64,000 nt of DNA from Proteles cristata cristata (lineage: Eukaryota; Chordata; Mammalia; Carnivora; Hyaenidae), in assembly GCA_017311185.1 (NCBI GenBank), contig JAESUZ010000760.1, forward strand, positions 310,001 to 374,000. The letters run 5' to 3'. Positions 13,005-24,286 of the stretch are shown piece by piece (within the stretch, counting starts at the first letter, position 1; every line of letters begins with the position of its first letter). The notes beneath the pieces are model-generated. The model made no database searches, had not been told where the DNA came from, and worked only from the letters and a program-made list of their open reading frames with translations. The position numbers and the translations under genes are program-made.

Positions 13005-13527
13005 ATATATAGTATGACTATCAAAACACAGAAATCAGCCCTTGCACAATACTTTTAACCAAAGTGCAAACTTTATTCAGATCTCACCATTTTTTCCATG
13101 AACAGTCTTTTTCTGTTCCAAGATCCCACAATATATTTACTTGGCATGTCTCCTTAATCTCTGTCAGTTTGTGACAGCCCCTCAGACTTCCATGTCCTTA
13201 TCACCTTTGAAGAACACAAGACCATTGCTGGATAGAATGGCCCTCAATTTGGATTTGTCTAATGTTTCCTCATGATTTCTCATAAAGTTTTGCATATTTG
13301 GAAAAAGAGCACAGAGATGATTCTTCTGAGGGTATCATATCAAGAAGTACATGATGTTGATATGTATTACTGGTGATATTAACCTTGAGCATTTATTTAA
13401 TGTGGTGACTTGCAGGATTTGTCCCTGTAAATTTAGGATTCTTCACTTTATAATTACTAAATATTTCAGAGCAGAAAATCTTAGACTATGCACATATTCT
13501 GTTTTGGCTTCAACTTTTATTCATTAG
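13005..13527 (-). mobile_element. ancient L1M 3' UTR, left part of split element
   Basis: The plus strand carries the antisense L1M 3' UTR blocks: CTTTATTCAGATCTCACCA, CTTGGCATGTCTCCTTAAT, GGCCCTCAATTTGGATTTGT and AGGGTATCATATCAAGAAGT. The element resumes at 16790 with the next expected block, showing that the L1 between them was inserted later. Confidence 0.75.
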
Positions 13528-13574
13528 AATTTTTCTCAGAACTTTATTCATTTGGCTCCTGAGAAAATTCTAAT
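13523..13574. repeat. inverted repeat at the L1 5' junction
   Basis: The left arm ATTAGAATTTTTCTCAG (13523-13539) is nearly the reverse complement of the right arm CTGAGAAAATTCTAAT (13559-13574), with a 19-base spacer. The left arm contains the inferred TSD of the L1, so the right arm looks like an inverted copy of flank placed next to the L1 5' junction. Confidence 0.8.
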
Positions 13575-14975
13575 TAGAAAGAAAAGAAAGAAAGAAAGAG
13601 GAGAGATCACAACCAACACTGCAGCAATACAAATAATTAGAGAATATCATGAGCAACTAAACAGCAATAAATTGGCCAATCTCGAAGAAATGGTCAAATT
13701 CCTAGAAAGAATCAAACTACCAAAACTGAAACAAGAAGAAATAGAAAATTTGAACAGACACAGCCAGTAAAGAGATCGAATTAGTAAGCAAAATTTTCCC
13801 AAAAAACAAGAGTCCAGGGTCGGACGACTTTCCAGGGGAATTCTAAAAAACATTTAAAGAGCTAACACCTATTCTTTTCAAGCTATTCCAAAAAATAGAA
13901 ATGGAAGGAAAACTTCTAAACTCATTCTATGAAGCCAGAATTATCTTGATTCCAAAACCAGACAAAGACCCCACTAACAAGGAGAACAACAGATCAATTT
14001 CCCTGATGAACATGAATGCAAAAATCTTCAACAAGATACTAGCCATCCAGATCCAACAATACATTAAAAAATTATTCACAACAAACAAGTGGGATTTATA
14101 CCTGGAATGCAGGGCTGGTTCAATATCTGCAAAACAATGTGGTCACATAAATAAAAGAAAGGACAAGAACCACTTGATCCACTCACTAGATGAAGAATTT
14201 GACAAAATATAGCATTCTTTCTTGACAAAACCCTCAAGAACATAGGAATAGAAGGATCATACTTCAAGTTTTTAATTTTTTAAATATTTTATTTATTTTT
14301 GAGACAGAGAGAGACAGAGTATAGTGGGGGAGGGGCAGAGAGAGGAGACACAGAAGATGAAGCAGGCTCCAGGTTCTGAGCTGTAAGCAAAGAGCCCAAT
14401 GTGGGGCTCGAACCCATGAACTGTGAGATAATGACCTGAAGTTGTACGCTCAACCAACCAAGCCACCCAGGCATCCCATACCTCAAGATCTTAAAAGCCA
14501 TATATAAGGGACCCACTGCTAATATCATGCTAAATGGGAAAAATTGAGAGCTTTTTCCCTAAGGTCAGGAACACTACAGAGATGTCCACTGTCACCACTG
14601 TTATTCAGCATAGAACTGGAAGTCCTGTGCTCAGCAATGAGACAACACAAAGGAATAAAAGGCATCCAAATTGGCAAGGAGGAAGTCATACTTTCACTCT
14701 TCACAGGTGACATGATACCAGACATGGAAAACCCAAAAGATTCCACCAAAAAACTGCTAGAACTGATTCATGAATTCGGTAAAGTCGCAGAATATAAAAC
14801 TAATGCACAGAAATCAGTTTCATTTCTATACACGAATAATGAAGCAACAGAAAGAGAAATAAAGGAACTGATCCCTTTTACAATTGTACCAAAAACCATA
14901 AAATACCTAGGAATAAAGCTAACCAAAGAGGTGAAAAACCTATACACTGAAAACTATAGAAAGTTTATGAAATAA
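13575..14975 (+). pseudogene. L1 ORF2 reverse transcriptase remnant
   Basis: Open pieces at about 13552-13770, 13901-14212 and 14544-14975 together read as L1 ORF2 fingers, palm and thumb. Visible motifs are a SITLIPKP-like block (here RIILIPKPDKDP), a WDLYLECRAGS-like block for the template-grip region, and [17 protein letters not shown] for motif B. The catalytic FADD box is FTGD at 14700-14711, so one catalytic Asp is Gly. Reading is broken by frameshifts near 13770 and 13850 and by a SINE at 14269. No function is expected. Confidence 0.85.
14269..14478 (-). mobile_element. carnivore tRNA-Lys SINE inside L1
   Basis: The minus strand shows a CCTGGGTGGCTTGGTTGGTT head, a B box near GGTTCGAGCCCCACA, the AGAACCTGGAGCC block and an A-rich tail. 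TSD TACTTCAAG (14260-14268) and TACCTCAAG (14479-14487) flanks it with one change, inside L1 ORF2. Confidence 0.92.
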
Positions 14976-16299
14976 GATATGAAAGATTTTGAAGATCTTT
15001 GAAGAAGATACAAAAAAAATGGAAAAATATTCCATGTTCATGGATTGGAAGAAGAAATATTGTGAAAATGTAAATACTACCCAAAGCAATCTACATATCT
15101 AATGCAATCCCTATCAAAATAACACCAGCATTCATCATAGAACTAGAGCAAATAACCCTAAAATTTGTAGGGAACTAGAAAAGACCCAGAATAGCCAAAG
15201 CAATCCTGAAAAAGAAAACCAAAGCTAGAGGCATCACAATCCCAGACTTCAAGATGTATTAAAAAGCTGTAATCACCAAGACAGTATGGTACTGGCACAA
15301 AACAGACAGATCAATGGAATAGAATAGAGAATCCAGAAATGGACCCAGAAACATTCGGCCAACTAATCTTTGACAAAGCAGGAAAGAATATCTAGTGGAA
15401 TAAAGATAGTCTCTTCAGCAAATGGTGCTGGGAAAACTGGACAGCAACATGAACCTGTACCACTTTCTTAAACCACACACAAAAACAAACTCAAAATGGA
15501 TGTAAGACCTAACCATAAGACAGGAAACCATAAAAATCCTAGAGGAGAAAGCAGGCAAAAACCTCTTTGACCTTGTCCTCAGCAACTTCTTACTTGACAT
15601 GTCTCCATAGGCAAGGGAAACAAAAGCAAAAATGAACTATTGAGACCTCCTCAAGATAAAAAGTTTCTGCACAGTGAAGGAAATAGCAAAACTAAAAGAA
15701 AACCCAAGGAATGGGAGAAGATATTTGCAAATGATATCAGATAAAGGGTTAGTATCCAAAAACTATCACCCAAAGTTATCAAACTCAATACCCAAAACAC
15801 AAATAATCCAGTGAAAACATGTGCAAAAACATTAATGGATGCTTTTCCAAAGAAGACATCCAGATGGCTAATAGACACATGAAAACATGCTCAACATTGC
15901 TCCTCATCAGGGAAATACACATTAAAACCACAATGAGATATCACCTCACACAGGTCAGAATGGCTAAAATTAACAACTCAGGCAACAACAGATGTTGGTG
16001 AGGATGAAGAGAAAAGAGGAATACTTAGGCTCTGTTGTTTGGAATGCAAACTGGTGCAGCCACTCTGGAAAAAAGTATGGAAATTCCTCAAAAAAATTAA
16101 AACTAGAACTACCCTATGACCCAGCAATTGCATTCCTCTGTATTTATCCAAGGAATACATATGTGCTGTTTTGAAGGGGCACATGCACCCCAATATTTAT
16201 AGTATATTTATAGTAGCTCTGTGGACAATATTCAAGATATGGAAAGAGCCCAAATGTTAATCAAGAGAGTAATGGATAAAAAAGATGTGGTGTACACGC

Positions 16300-16301
16300 G
16301 C

Positions 16302-16338
<37 letters not shown>
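16300..16338. repeat. (CA)n microsatellite inside L1 3' UTR
   Basis: A CACACG start passes into about sixteen CA units directly before the L1 block TGGAGTATTACTCGGCAATC. This is the same L1 position as the arrays at 10347 and 44461. Confidence 0.9.
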
Positions 16339-16339
<1 letters not shown>

Positions 16340-16789
16340 GAGTATTACTCGGCAATCAAAAAGAATGAAATCTTGCCATTTGCAACTAATGTGGATGGAA
16401 TTAGGGGGTATTATGCTAAGTGTAAGTAGTCAGAGAAAGAAAAATAACCTATGACTTCACTCATATGTGGAATTTAAGATACAAAACAGATGAACATAAG
16501 AGAAGGGAAGCAAAAATAATATAAAAACAGAAAGGGGCACAAAACATAAGGACTCTTAAATACAGAGAACAAACCAAGGGTTGCTGGAGGGGTTTTGGGA
16601 GGGGGGTGGGCTAAATGGGTAAGGGCCATTAAGGAAGACACTTGTTGGGATGAGAATTAGGTATTATATAGAGAATGAATCACTGGAATCTACACTGGAA
16701 ATCATTTTTGCACTGTATGCTAACTAACCTGGATGTAAATTTAAAAATAAAAATATAAATAAATAAATAAACAAACAACAATTTTTCAG

Positions 16790-18041
16790 GTAATATTTTT
16801 TATTCCTCTCTTGTTTATTCAGTTATATACATGGACACATGTATATTTATTTTATTCTTTGGTTTATAATCAATTACTATATTCATTTTGTTGCTCAAGT
16901 TGTTCTAGTTTTGGCAATGTCTTTAAGGTTAGTTTTTAGCTCTTTTAATGTGCCTCCATTTTTAGGTACTCCCTTATATTGTTTCTACAAGATTCTCCAA
17001 AACTATCTTATATTTTCCATGTTCTAGTCCCCAAACCAACCAGTTTTCCAAAGTTCCTTGGTTTTTATTTATTTTATCTTATTGTAAGATAGTATTTAGA
17101 AGCTATGATCTGGGTTTTAGGTATGCTTGTGGCCAGTGGGGCATCATTACTGCAAACCCTTCGTAGTAGACAGGGCTAGGAAATATATATATGCATCCTA
17201 ACTTGTTCACAGAAACAGATCTATATTTATCTCTGTATCTGCTTATCTGTATCTATTTATTCATTAAATACACATATAACTTTTTAGAAATGAATCCATA
17301 TTGGTATCTTCAAATCCAGGCTAGTCTCATTTTAGCCTTCTCCTTTCCCTATTTGTAATTTCTTTCTCCAGCAGTGAGAAACCTCCCTCTCATTATCTAT
17401 GTTTATTTATTTGTTTGATCCTAATATACAAATAATTTCAGAATTCCTAACCTAAATTTCTAAAAGAAAAGAAAATTGCAAACTAGGGCCTATAGTTTGG
17501 ATGTACTTTCTTTAGTCTTTTGCTTTAGACTATCCAGTCAAGACCCTGTTTTCCAATGTTATTTACATCAGATATTGGAGCTATTCTTATGATTTCTGCA
17601 ATAAAGGGTACTGACAGTATTTATTTGTATATGTGTGGTTATGTGATTAATTTATACTATAGTTAGACTCATTTGTCAGTCTGTGTCCCCCTCTCCCCCT
17701 CTACCAAATACTGGTTTTGTCTTTGTGTTTATTTACTATATGTTATTTTTGTGGTGGACAGTTCTATAGGTCATGTGTCCAATTACCCCAAATTCTGCCA
17801 TGCAGCACCATTATAACAACTCTCCCCATTCCCAGTTCCTGGTAGTCATCCATGCTTTCCTTCTTATAGCTTTTGCCTTTTCCAGTGTGCCATATAAATG
17901 GAATCAGGAAATATGTGTCTTTCAGTGTGACTTCTTCCCTTGACAAAATGCATTTAAGACTCATTGATGTTCATGTATGAATCAACAGCTCATTCATTTT
18001 TCTTCCTGAGTAGTATTACATTACATGTATCTACCACATTC
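16790..18041 (-). mobile_element. ancient L1M 3' UTR, middle part of split element
   Basis: Antisense L1M 3' UTR blocks follow in order: TTGTTTATTCAGTTATATAC, TTTGTTGCTCAAGTTGTTCT, CTATGATCTGGGTTTTAGGT, CCAGCAGTGAGAAACCTCCC and then CCATATAAATGGAATCAGGA. The block order continues from 13005-13527 and resumes after an LTR at 18549. Confidence 0.78.
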
Positions 18042-18548
18042 TGTCCTGAGAAAGACAAAAATCAGTCCCTGAAGTTCAGGAACTGATCTGGTGTTCACAG
18101 CTAGGCCTCAAGAAATTTAGGAACTTAACAGCTAAGCCTCCCATTAACAAAAACAATCTTACGAATATCCACTTCAGGCAAAGTCACTGTGCAAATCACA
18201 AAATACAAAATATTCCATTCTCTCACTAAATGAGTAACTACTACTTCTTTACCAATTTAGGCTTAACCTTACTCTTTCCTCCACTCTCTATAGACAAGAT
18301 TTATTAAGATGCTCAACCAAAGAATCACCCCTCTTTCTAACTATACCTAGTCTAGAGTGAAACTCCCTTTCCTTAGACTCTCCGCAGAATTACCCAACCA
18401 AAGACTAAATCATGGAAGTTCTTGCCAACACCCTTGTACTAAGACACTTTGCAGTTCCGTGGGGTGAGCACTCTCCTTATGTAATGAATAATAAAGCCAA
18501 CTTATTCAGCTGCAAATAATATGTTCCTGGCATCTTTGGGTGAAGGCA
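18042..18548 (+). mobile_element. solo LTR of an endogenous retrovirus-like element
   Basis: A 507-base block interrupts the antisense L1 between its 'taccacatt' and 'ttgatggacatttgg' blocks. It starts TGTCCTGAG, ends AAGGCA and has an AATAAAG polyadenylation signal at 18490-18495, about 55 bases before the end, as in LTRs. A short fold-back, AGTCCCTGAA with TTCAGGAACT, lies near its start. I found no clean TSD, so the exact ends and the ERV class are uncertain. No internal viral genes are present. Confidence 0.55.
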
Positions 18549-19170
18549 CTGATTGAAGGACATCTGGATTTGTTTCTAAATTTTGGTGATTATGAAAAGA
18601 GCTGCTATAAACATTTGCATAGAAGTTGTTGTAAGGGCATAGGATTTCATTTCTCTTAGGAATATTTCTAGGAGTGAGATATAGTACGTGTATGTCTGTT
18701 TAACTTTACAAAGAACAGTCAAACCATTTTCAAAGTGAATATTCCATTTGACATTTCCATCTGCAATATTTGAGTATTCCCATCTGCAATATTCACCAGT
18801 ATTTGGCATAATCTGCTTTATTTTTCATTTTGAACATTCCTGTAAGTATGTAATAGCATCTCAATGTAGTTTTTAATTTGTACTTGTATATATATGATAT
18901 TGAACATCTTTTCATATGCTCGTTTCTCATCTCACATCTTTTATGTAGCATCTATTCACTTATTTTACCCATTTTTCAAATTGGATTGTTTTCTGTTTAG
19001 TCTTGAAAATTCTTCACAGATTCTAGATACAAATACTTTGTCAGAAATGTAGTTCGTAAACATTTTCTCTCACTTTGTGGCTTGTCTTTTGAATTCCTTA
19101 CATAAGCGTATTTAACTTCTGCAATATTTGGGCTATTGTTATGGATTTTGTACATTTCTGAATAACAGTA
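18549..19170 (-). mobile_element. ancient L1M, right part: 3' UTR start and ORF2 end
   Basis: It continues the antisense L1: GAAGGACATCTGGATTTGTT, GCTGCTATAAACATTTGCAT, then ORF2 C-terminal antisense blocks such as AATAGCATCTCAATGTAGTT and TTGTCTTTTGAATTCCTTAC. A short direct duplication of TTCC(C)ATCTGCAATATT lies near 18755-18795. Confidence 0.8.
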
Positions 19171-19374
19171 TTTCTTTAATAAAACAATATAGGCTAGAAA
19201 TTTACCGAACCCATACCCTCCCAGGGTAGTTTAAAAAAAATCTTAATTAGAACATCAGAGGGGAGATCTAAGGTGAGAAAAATAAGGATAGAAGTTGGAG
19301 AGGAATGAAGGTTAACAAGTTAATGTGTAAAATAACCACCACCACCAACTCAACAACACAACACAACACACCAA

Positions 19375-19880
19375 TGACCTCCACTAGCTTCCCACTGCTC
19401 TTAGAGGAAAATCCAAATTCATACCAAACCCAAGCATCTGCAGATCTTTCTGTTATCCTCTGTCACCACTTATAGACATATTATCTTTCATCTTGTCTCT
19501 CATACACACAAAGATCCTTTCTATCTTAAGGCCTTTACTCTGGCCTTTAGCTCTTCCTAGAAGACCACATCCCCAAGCCTACCTCTTCTTGTCACTTAAT
19601 TGTCAGTACATAGGCCACCTTGTCAGATGTGGCTTTCCTGAGAGCCCAACAAGAAGCCCCTACACGTCTCACTCCTGTTCACATTACCATTTGAAATTTT
19701 GCTCCTGTGGTGACCTTCTCATTGTCTTTCAACCTACATCTATGCTCAGCAGAGTGACAGCTCAAGAGTGAGGACACATGCCTGTCTGAAGCACGGTTGC
19801 AACACAGACACAAAATTCAGCACCATCACATAATAAACACTCAGGAAATATATTTTAGTGAACAAGGAACCAAATGAATG
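19375..19880 (+). mobile_element. L2 LINE, 3' region
   Basis: The blocks match the L2 3' region in sense: AATGACCTCCACTAGCTTCC, TTAAGGCCTTTACTCTGGCC, a CCTGAGAGCCC block and a CATAATAAACACTCAGGAAA end with the AATGAATG terminus typical of L2. The open frame 19493-19771 is a by-product and breaks without homology to L2 reverse transcriptase. Confidence 0.75.
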
Positions 19881-20507
19881 ATTAGGTGACTTTGAAATGC
19901 CTATCATAATGCTGCCCCACATCCCTAATTTTCTGAACAGAACTCTAATAACAGACATTAGAACATGCAGTCATAGCTCTTACTAAGACTTGTGATCACC
20001 TACATACCCCAATTTCAACTGTTTGGTTGTTCTTGTTGTTAAAGAAACATATTATCTATTATATTAATTAAATGAATAAAAATAACGTTTTGGTATCTGA
20101 CTTATTTAATGCTGACTTTAAGCAATCCTACATACTATTTGGGTGCATTTTACTTCTTTGAGACATCAGGATCACCATTTTCCTTATATTCTGTATAGCT
20201 CTTCTAGTACCAGTCGCCCTAAAATTCCAGTGATCGAAGGTAGACAGTTAGCATTTTATGAGAGACATAACAGAGCTGGAACTGAAATTTATTCTTTTGG
20301 ATCAAGAGGTGGAGCCTCTCTTTCAGTTATTTTCCTATGAATTGTTTTTTAGTTTATTTGTTAGTTTCACCAAATTCCCATTCACTTCTCTGAAATAGCA
20401 AGTAATTCCAAATAACCAATTAACTGTGAGTCCCACAAATTTGGTATATAAAAGCATTTGGGGATACTTTAAATCACATTTTGACAGTGCTGACGAATGT
20501 TTACTTT
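19881..20507. other. unique intergenic sequence
   Basis: No gene or young repeat recognised; ends at the TSD of a SINE. Confidence 0.5.
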
Positions 20508-20524
20508 AAAAACCACAATTTAGA

Positions 20525-20730
20525 GGGGCACCTGGGTGGCTCAGTCAGTTAAGGGTCTGACTCTTTATTTTGGGTCAGGTCATGATCTCACGGTTTGCAC
20601 AATCAAGTCCTGCACTGGGCTCTGCACTCACAGAGTAGAGCCTGCTGGAATTCTCTCTCTCTTTCTCTCTCTCAGCCCCTTCCCTACTCGCACTTCCTCT
20701 CTCTCTCTCTCAAAATAAATAAATTTTTTT
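20525..20730 (+). mobile_element. carnivore tRNA-Lys SINE, older lineage
   Basis: Head GGGGCACCTGGGTGGCTCAG, TCATGATCTCACGGTTTGCA, a CT-rich part and CAAAATAAATAAATTT tail. A perfect 17-base TSD, AAAAACCACAATTTAGA, lies at 20508-20524 and 20731-20747. The site reads CTTT/AAAAACC, the kind cut by L1 endonuclease. The copy has the older CTCTCTCAAAATAAATAA ending, without CCTAG. Confidence 0.95.
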
Positions 20731-20842
20731 AAAAACCACAATTTAGAAAATATTTTTAAAGGTTTTCATTAATGAACTCAATAAGTTCATTTTTTTCTTA
20801 AATAGGTTATTGTTTAACTATTATCTATGGGTGTTATTGTTT

Positions 20843-20935
20843 CCATATATAACACCCAGTGCTCATCCCAACAAGTGCCCTTTCCCATGCCCATCACCAC
20901 CCTTCCCTTCTCCCCCATCCCCATCAATGAGTTCA
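20843..20935 (-). mobile_element. L1 3' UTR fragment
   Basis: The plus strand reads AACACCCAGTGCTCATCCCA, then CCCTTCCCATGCCCATCACC, the reverse complement of the carnivore L1 block GGGATGAGCACTGGGTGTT. Confidence 0.75.
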
Positions 20936-21011
20936 TTTTTATACCATGAAGTTGATAGGCTGTCAACATTTGTCCTAAGAAATAATATGTCAGTATTTAA
21001 TTATTCACTAC

Positions 21012-21020
<9 letters not shown>

Positions 21021-21051
<31 letters not shown>
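21021..21051. repeat. (CA)n microsatellite
   Basis: Fifteen CA units, preceded by ACATACATA. Confidence 0.95.
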
Positions 21052-21054
<3 letters not shown>

Positions 21055-21059
21055 AGAGG

Positions 21060-22397
21060 CACCTGGATGTTAATATGTGTACAGTTTCTCTCTTCTCATC
21101 TAGTTATACCTTCTTTATCTTTCAGTGTAACCTTGCTTGTGATAGAACAAATCCAAGTCTCAATTAATAAAAATTAAATCACTGCCTGCATAATCTTGGG
21201 CAAATCAAATCATTTTTTTCTAATCCTCAAGGCAATGCTAATCTTCATTCAATCTTTGAAGATATTTCAGATGATCATTTCGATTTGCTGTAGCTTTCTG
21301 ATCTAGTAATTCCATATTTAGTACTCTACACTGAGGATTTGAAAAAAAAGTTGTGAACTAGCATTTATATAAATGGATATTTACTTTAGTCTTTCTATTT
21401 GCCATTGTGGGAAATTAGAAATTAAATAATAAAAATAGCATTTAATTATGCTTTTCATACACAAAATGAAATCAAATGATAAAATTGTATTTTCCAATAA
21501 TTTTAATGACATGGGAAATACATTTGAATTTAAATTAAAAATACTTAAATAGACATCAAAATGGAATGGAACATAAACCTAATCAGATGGATAATTTGCA
21601 ATATTTAGAATGTGAATGTATACATATATATGTATATGTTTGTGTACACACACACAATTCACCAAAAATTTATAAAAGTAAACAAAAATGGCAGTACAGT
21701 TTTTGCGACAGATATTGGTGTTATGAATTCTTTTGAGATATTTTTGTTTTGCATATTGCATACTCTAAGTTTTTTAACATCTTAGATTTTCTACCTTTAG
21801 TATAAAAAGAAAATAATTTTAAGGCTCTTTTAGTCACAAAGTTAATCCACTTCTCCAGTCTTTAGTCATGTCCTTGTAGTTTGAATTAGATCTACATCAT
21901 ATGATCTGGTACATTTCTGGAGATATTTTTACAAACAGATTCCAGGGCCCCATCCGGTGTGTAATGAGTCATCATCTTTAAGGAGAGAAACTGGGAACGA
22001 CGGTCTCACTAAGCTCCCAGGGATCCTGATTAGCAAGTTGATTTTCAGACCTGTGATCTAAATAACAGATGCAAATGTCTCATGGAGCACCAGTGCTGGC
22101 AGGAATATTAGATGCCATCTCTTATAGGAAGTAGATTTTATTAGAAATGAAAATTAAGTCACACAGCTAAATAATCACATAGTTAGGACATCACTCCAGG
22201 CCTCTTAATGTCAAATACCCACTGCTTACAATATCAAACATCCTGAAGTTAAGTATTTAATCCATAACTCTTTTTTAAAAGCATTTATAATTTGGCTCCT
22301 TTCCTAAAAGAGCAAAGATGTTTGCACATTTTTGCAGCAGTAAGTGTTCTTTGACAGATGGAATAGGGAAAAAAAAAAAACAGTTCTCTAGAAGTAA
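21060..22397. other. unique sequence with one MER5-like fragment
   Basis: A/T-rich non-coding sequence. A short TATA/TGTA/CA low-complexity stretch lies at about 21615-21655. No gene is recognised apart from the MER5-like fragment listed separately. Confidence 0.5.
21920..22070. mobile_element. MER5-like hAT MITE fragment
   Basis: Blocks such as CAGATTCCAGGGCCCCATCC, CTAAGCTCCCAGGGATCCTG and GATTTTCAGACC resemble MER5 (hAT-Charlie derived) elements. It is diverged and assigned from memory of the motif order. Confidence 0.4.
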
Positions 22398-22413
22398 AAA
22401 GACTCTTCCTTTC

Positions 22414-22642
22414 TTTTTCTTTTCTTTTTTTTTTTTTAATGTTTTCTTTATTTCTGAGAGAAAGAGAGAGACAGCACAAGCAGGGAGGGTCAGAGAGAGA
22501 GAGACACAGAATCTGAAACAGGCTCCAAGCTCTGAGTTAGCTGTCAGCACAGAGCCCTGCACGGGGCTGGAACCCACAAACTGCGAGATCATGACCTGAG
22601 CTGAAGTACGACGCTTAAACAACTGAGCCACCCAGGTGCCCC
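22414..22642 (-). mobile_element. carnivore tRNA-Lys SINE
   Basis: The minus strand has the GGGGCACCTGGGTGGCTCAG head, the GCTGACAGCTAACTCAGAGC variant block and an A-rich tail seen on plus as a T run at 22424-22438. TSD AAAGACTCTTCCTTTC (22398-22413) and AAAGGCTCTTGCTTTC (22643-22658) has two changes, so it is fairly old. An open frame at 22318-22599 is a shadow of it. Confidence 0.93.
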
Positions 22643-22788
22643 AAAGGCTCTTGCTTTCCTAGACATTCAATACATGGTTAAAAGTAGAATATGAAATAAC
22701 TAAAAGTGAACTTGATATAATGTACTATGTATGCTATATAAAGCATATTTTTGAAAAATTTAAGTCTGTATCAAAACTAATATTTTTA

Positions 22789-23012
22789 GGGGCGCCCGGG
22801 TGGCTTAGTCGGTGAAGCGTCCGACTTTCGCTCAGGTCAGGATCTCACGGCTTGTGGGTTCGAGCCTCGCATTGGGCTCTGTGCTGACTGCCAGCTCAGA
22901 GCCTGGAGCCTGTTTCAGAGTCTGTGACTCTCTCTCTCTCTGATCCTCCCCTGCTCACGCTGTCTCTCTCTCTCTCTCTCCTAGAAATAAATAAAACATT
23001 AAAAAAAAAAAC
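22789..23012 (+). mobile_element. young-lineage carnivore SINE
   Basis: Head GGGGCGCCCGGGTGGCTTAG, CGTCCGACTTTCGCTCAGG, the GCTGACTGCCAGCTCAGAG block and the CTCTCCTAGAAATAAATAAA end. TSD CTAATATTTTTA at 22777-22788 and 23013-23024 is perfect. The CTAG at 22981-22984 follows a long CT tract (see findings). Confidence 0.95.
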
Positions 23013-23024
23013 CTAATATTTTTA

Positions 23025-23740
23025 AATGCTATTTTCTACTTTAACCAATAGTGAATTGAGAGTAGCATCGTTGGCCTCTCTGCATGACTTCACTAACTTC
23101 CTCTAATTGGAAAGCTTGGCAGAAGAAACTGCGCCTGTCAGCCTCGCCTCCTGACCTTATTCTGGGATCGGACTGCCTGCCTGCTTGCCGAGAGTATTCT
23201 TTCTGATGTTCTATGCCACATTGTTCCTCATGATTAGCTAAGAAACTTAATTTAGTAATGTAATATTAAATAAGACCACATACATAACATACCAAATTGT
23301 ATTTCTAACCACATCTTTAAAAGCAAGACATATAATATTTTGATCTCCACATATCTGACAACCACATTTTTCTCTCAAGTGGTTTCAACTCTGAACATGT
23401 GTGTTCATAATGCTCTAACTCAAAAAAATGAGTATTCTTCATTACAGATATTCTTAAAAATGAATTAAAAAAAACCTGCAGTTTTGAATATTAAGTAATT
23501 TTCCCAAGATTCTATAATAATAAGAAGTAGAGTTGGAATTTAAATGCAGGCCTGGCTGGATCCAAAGCCAATGTTCCTACAATTATTTTAAATCTGATTC
23601 TGTTACTCTCTTGCTTACTATCTTCAAATGATTCTCATTAAAAATCTTTTATCTGTTAATTAATTAAAATACTTGATTGCTTAGTATGTGCTATCTTTTG
23701 TCTATCAGACACCAAAAAGCATAGACACAGTCTCTAATGA
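23025..23740. other. unique intergenic sequence
   Basis: A/T-rich, except for a short GC-richer patch at about 23110-23200. No gene or repeat recognised. Confidence 0.5.
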
Positions 23741-23956
23741 TTTTTTTTTTAATTTTTGAAGTTTTATTCATTTACTTAATTTTGAGAGTGAGCAGGGGAG
23801 GGGCAAAGAGAGAGAGGGAGAGAGAGAGAATACCAAGTAGGCTCCACACTGTCAGCACAGAGCCCAACATAGGGCTCAAACTCAAACTGTGAGATCATGA
23901 CCTGAGCTGAAATCAAGAGTCAAATGCTTAACCGAGTGAGTCATATAGGCACCTTT
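23741..23956 (-). mobile_element. carnivore SINE, old copy
   Basis: The minus strand keeps the SINE order but with many changes (CATAGGGCTCAAACTCAAAC on plus where the B box should be), and the head is degenerate. Its 5' end abuts the truncated start of the L1 at 23962. No clean TSD seen. Confidence 0.85.
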
Positions 23957-24100
23957 CTAATATTTGTCATGCAGATGGAAGTGAAGAGAAAGCCAGGGTA
24001 GCAATATTTATACTGAACAAAATAGACTTTAAACAAAGGCTGTAACAAGAGACAAAGAAGGACACTACATGATAATAAAGAAGACAATCAACAGGAAGTC

Positions 24101-24286
24101 ATGACAATTGTAAATATTTATGTACCCAACATGGAAGAATCCAAATACATAAAACATCTATTAAGAAACATAAAGGAAGTAACCAATAGTAATACAATAA
24201 TAATAGAAGATTTTAAAATCCCACTTACATCAATGAATAAACTATCTAAACAGGAAAGCAACAAGGAAAACAGTGACTTTGAATGA
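24101..24286 (+). pseudogene. L1 ORF2 endonuclease fragment
   Basis: The frame begins TIVNIYVPN, the L1 endonuclease NIYAPN-type motif, and continues to TIIIEDFKIP, where functional L1 has a conserved Gly-Asp-Phe-Asn box; here Gly and Asn are changed. It ends at a stop within a block that normally reads on. Only about 60 residues stay open. Confidence 0.8.

Larger units (their letters stand above)
13575..16779 (+). mobile_element. L1, 5'-truncated, degenerate ORF2 and 3' UTR
   Basis: It begins within ORF2, after the endonuclease domain (GAGGAGAGATCACAACCAAC), and runs through the reverse transcriptase region, the C-terminal region, the 3' UTR (GGGATGAGAATTAGGTATTA) and an A-rich (AAAT)n tail. 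The likely TSD is AATTTTTCTCAG at 13528-13539 and AATTTTTCAG at 16780-16789. Many stops and frameshifts make it a dead copy. A SINE sits at 14269-14478. It is inserted into an older antisense L1. Confidence 0.92.

Noticed and set aside
22318..22599. 93-codon plus-strand frame
   Set aside because: It is the antisense of a SINE and a T-rich tail.
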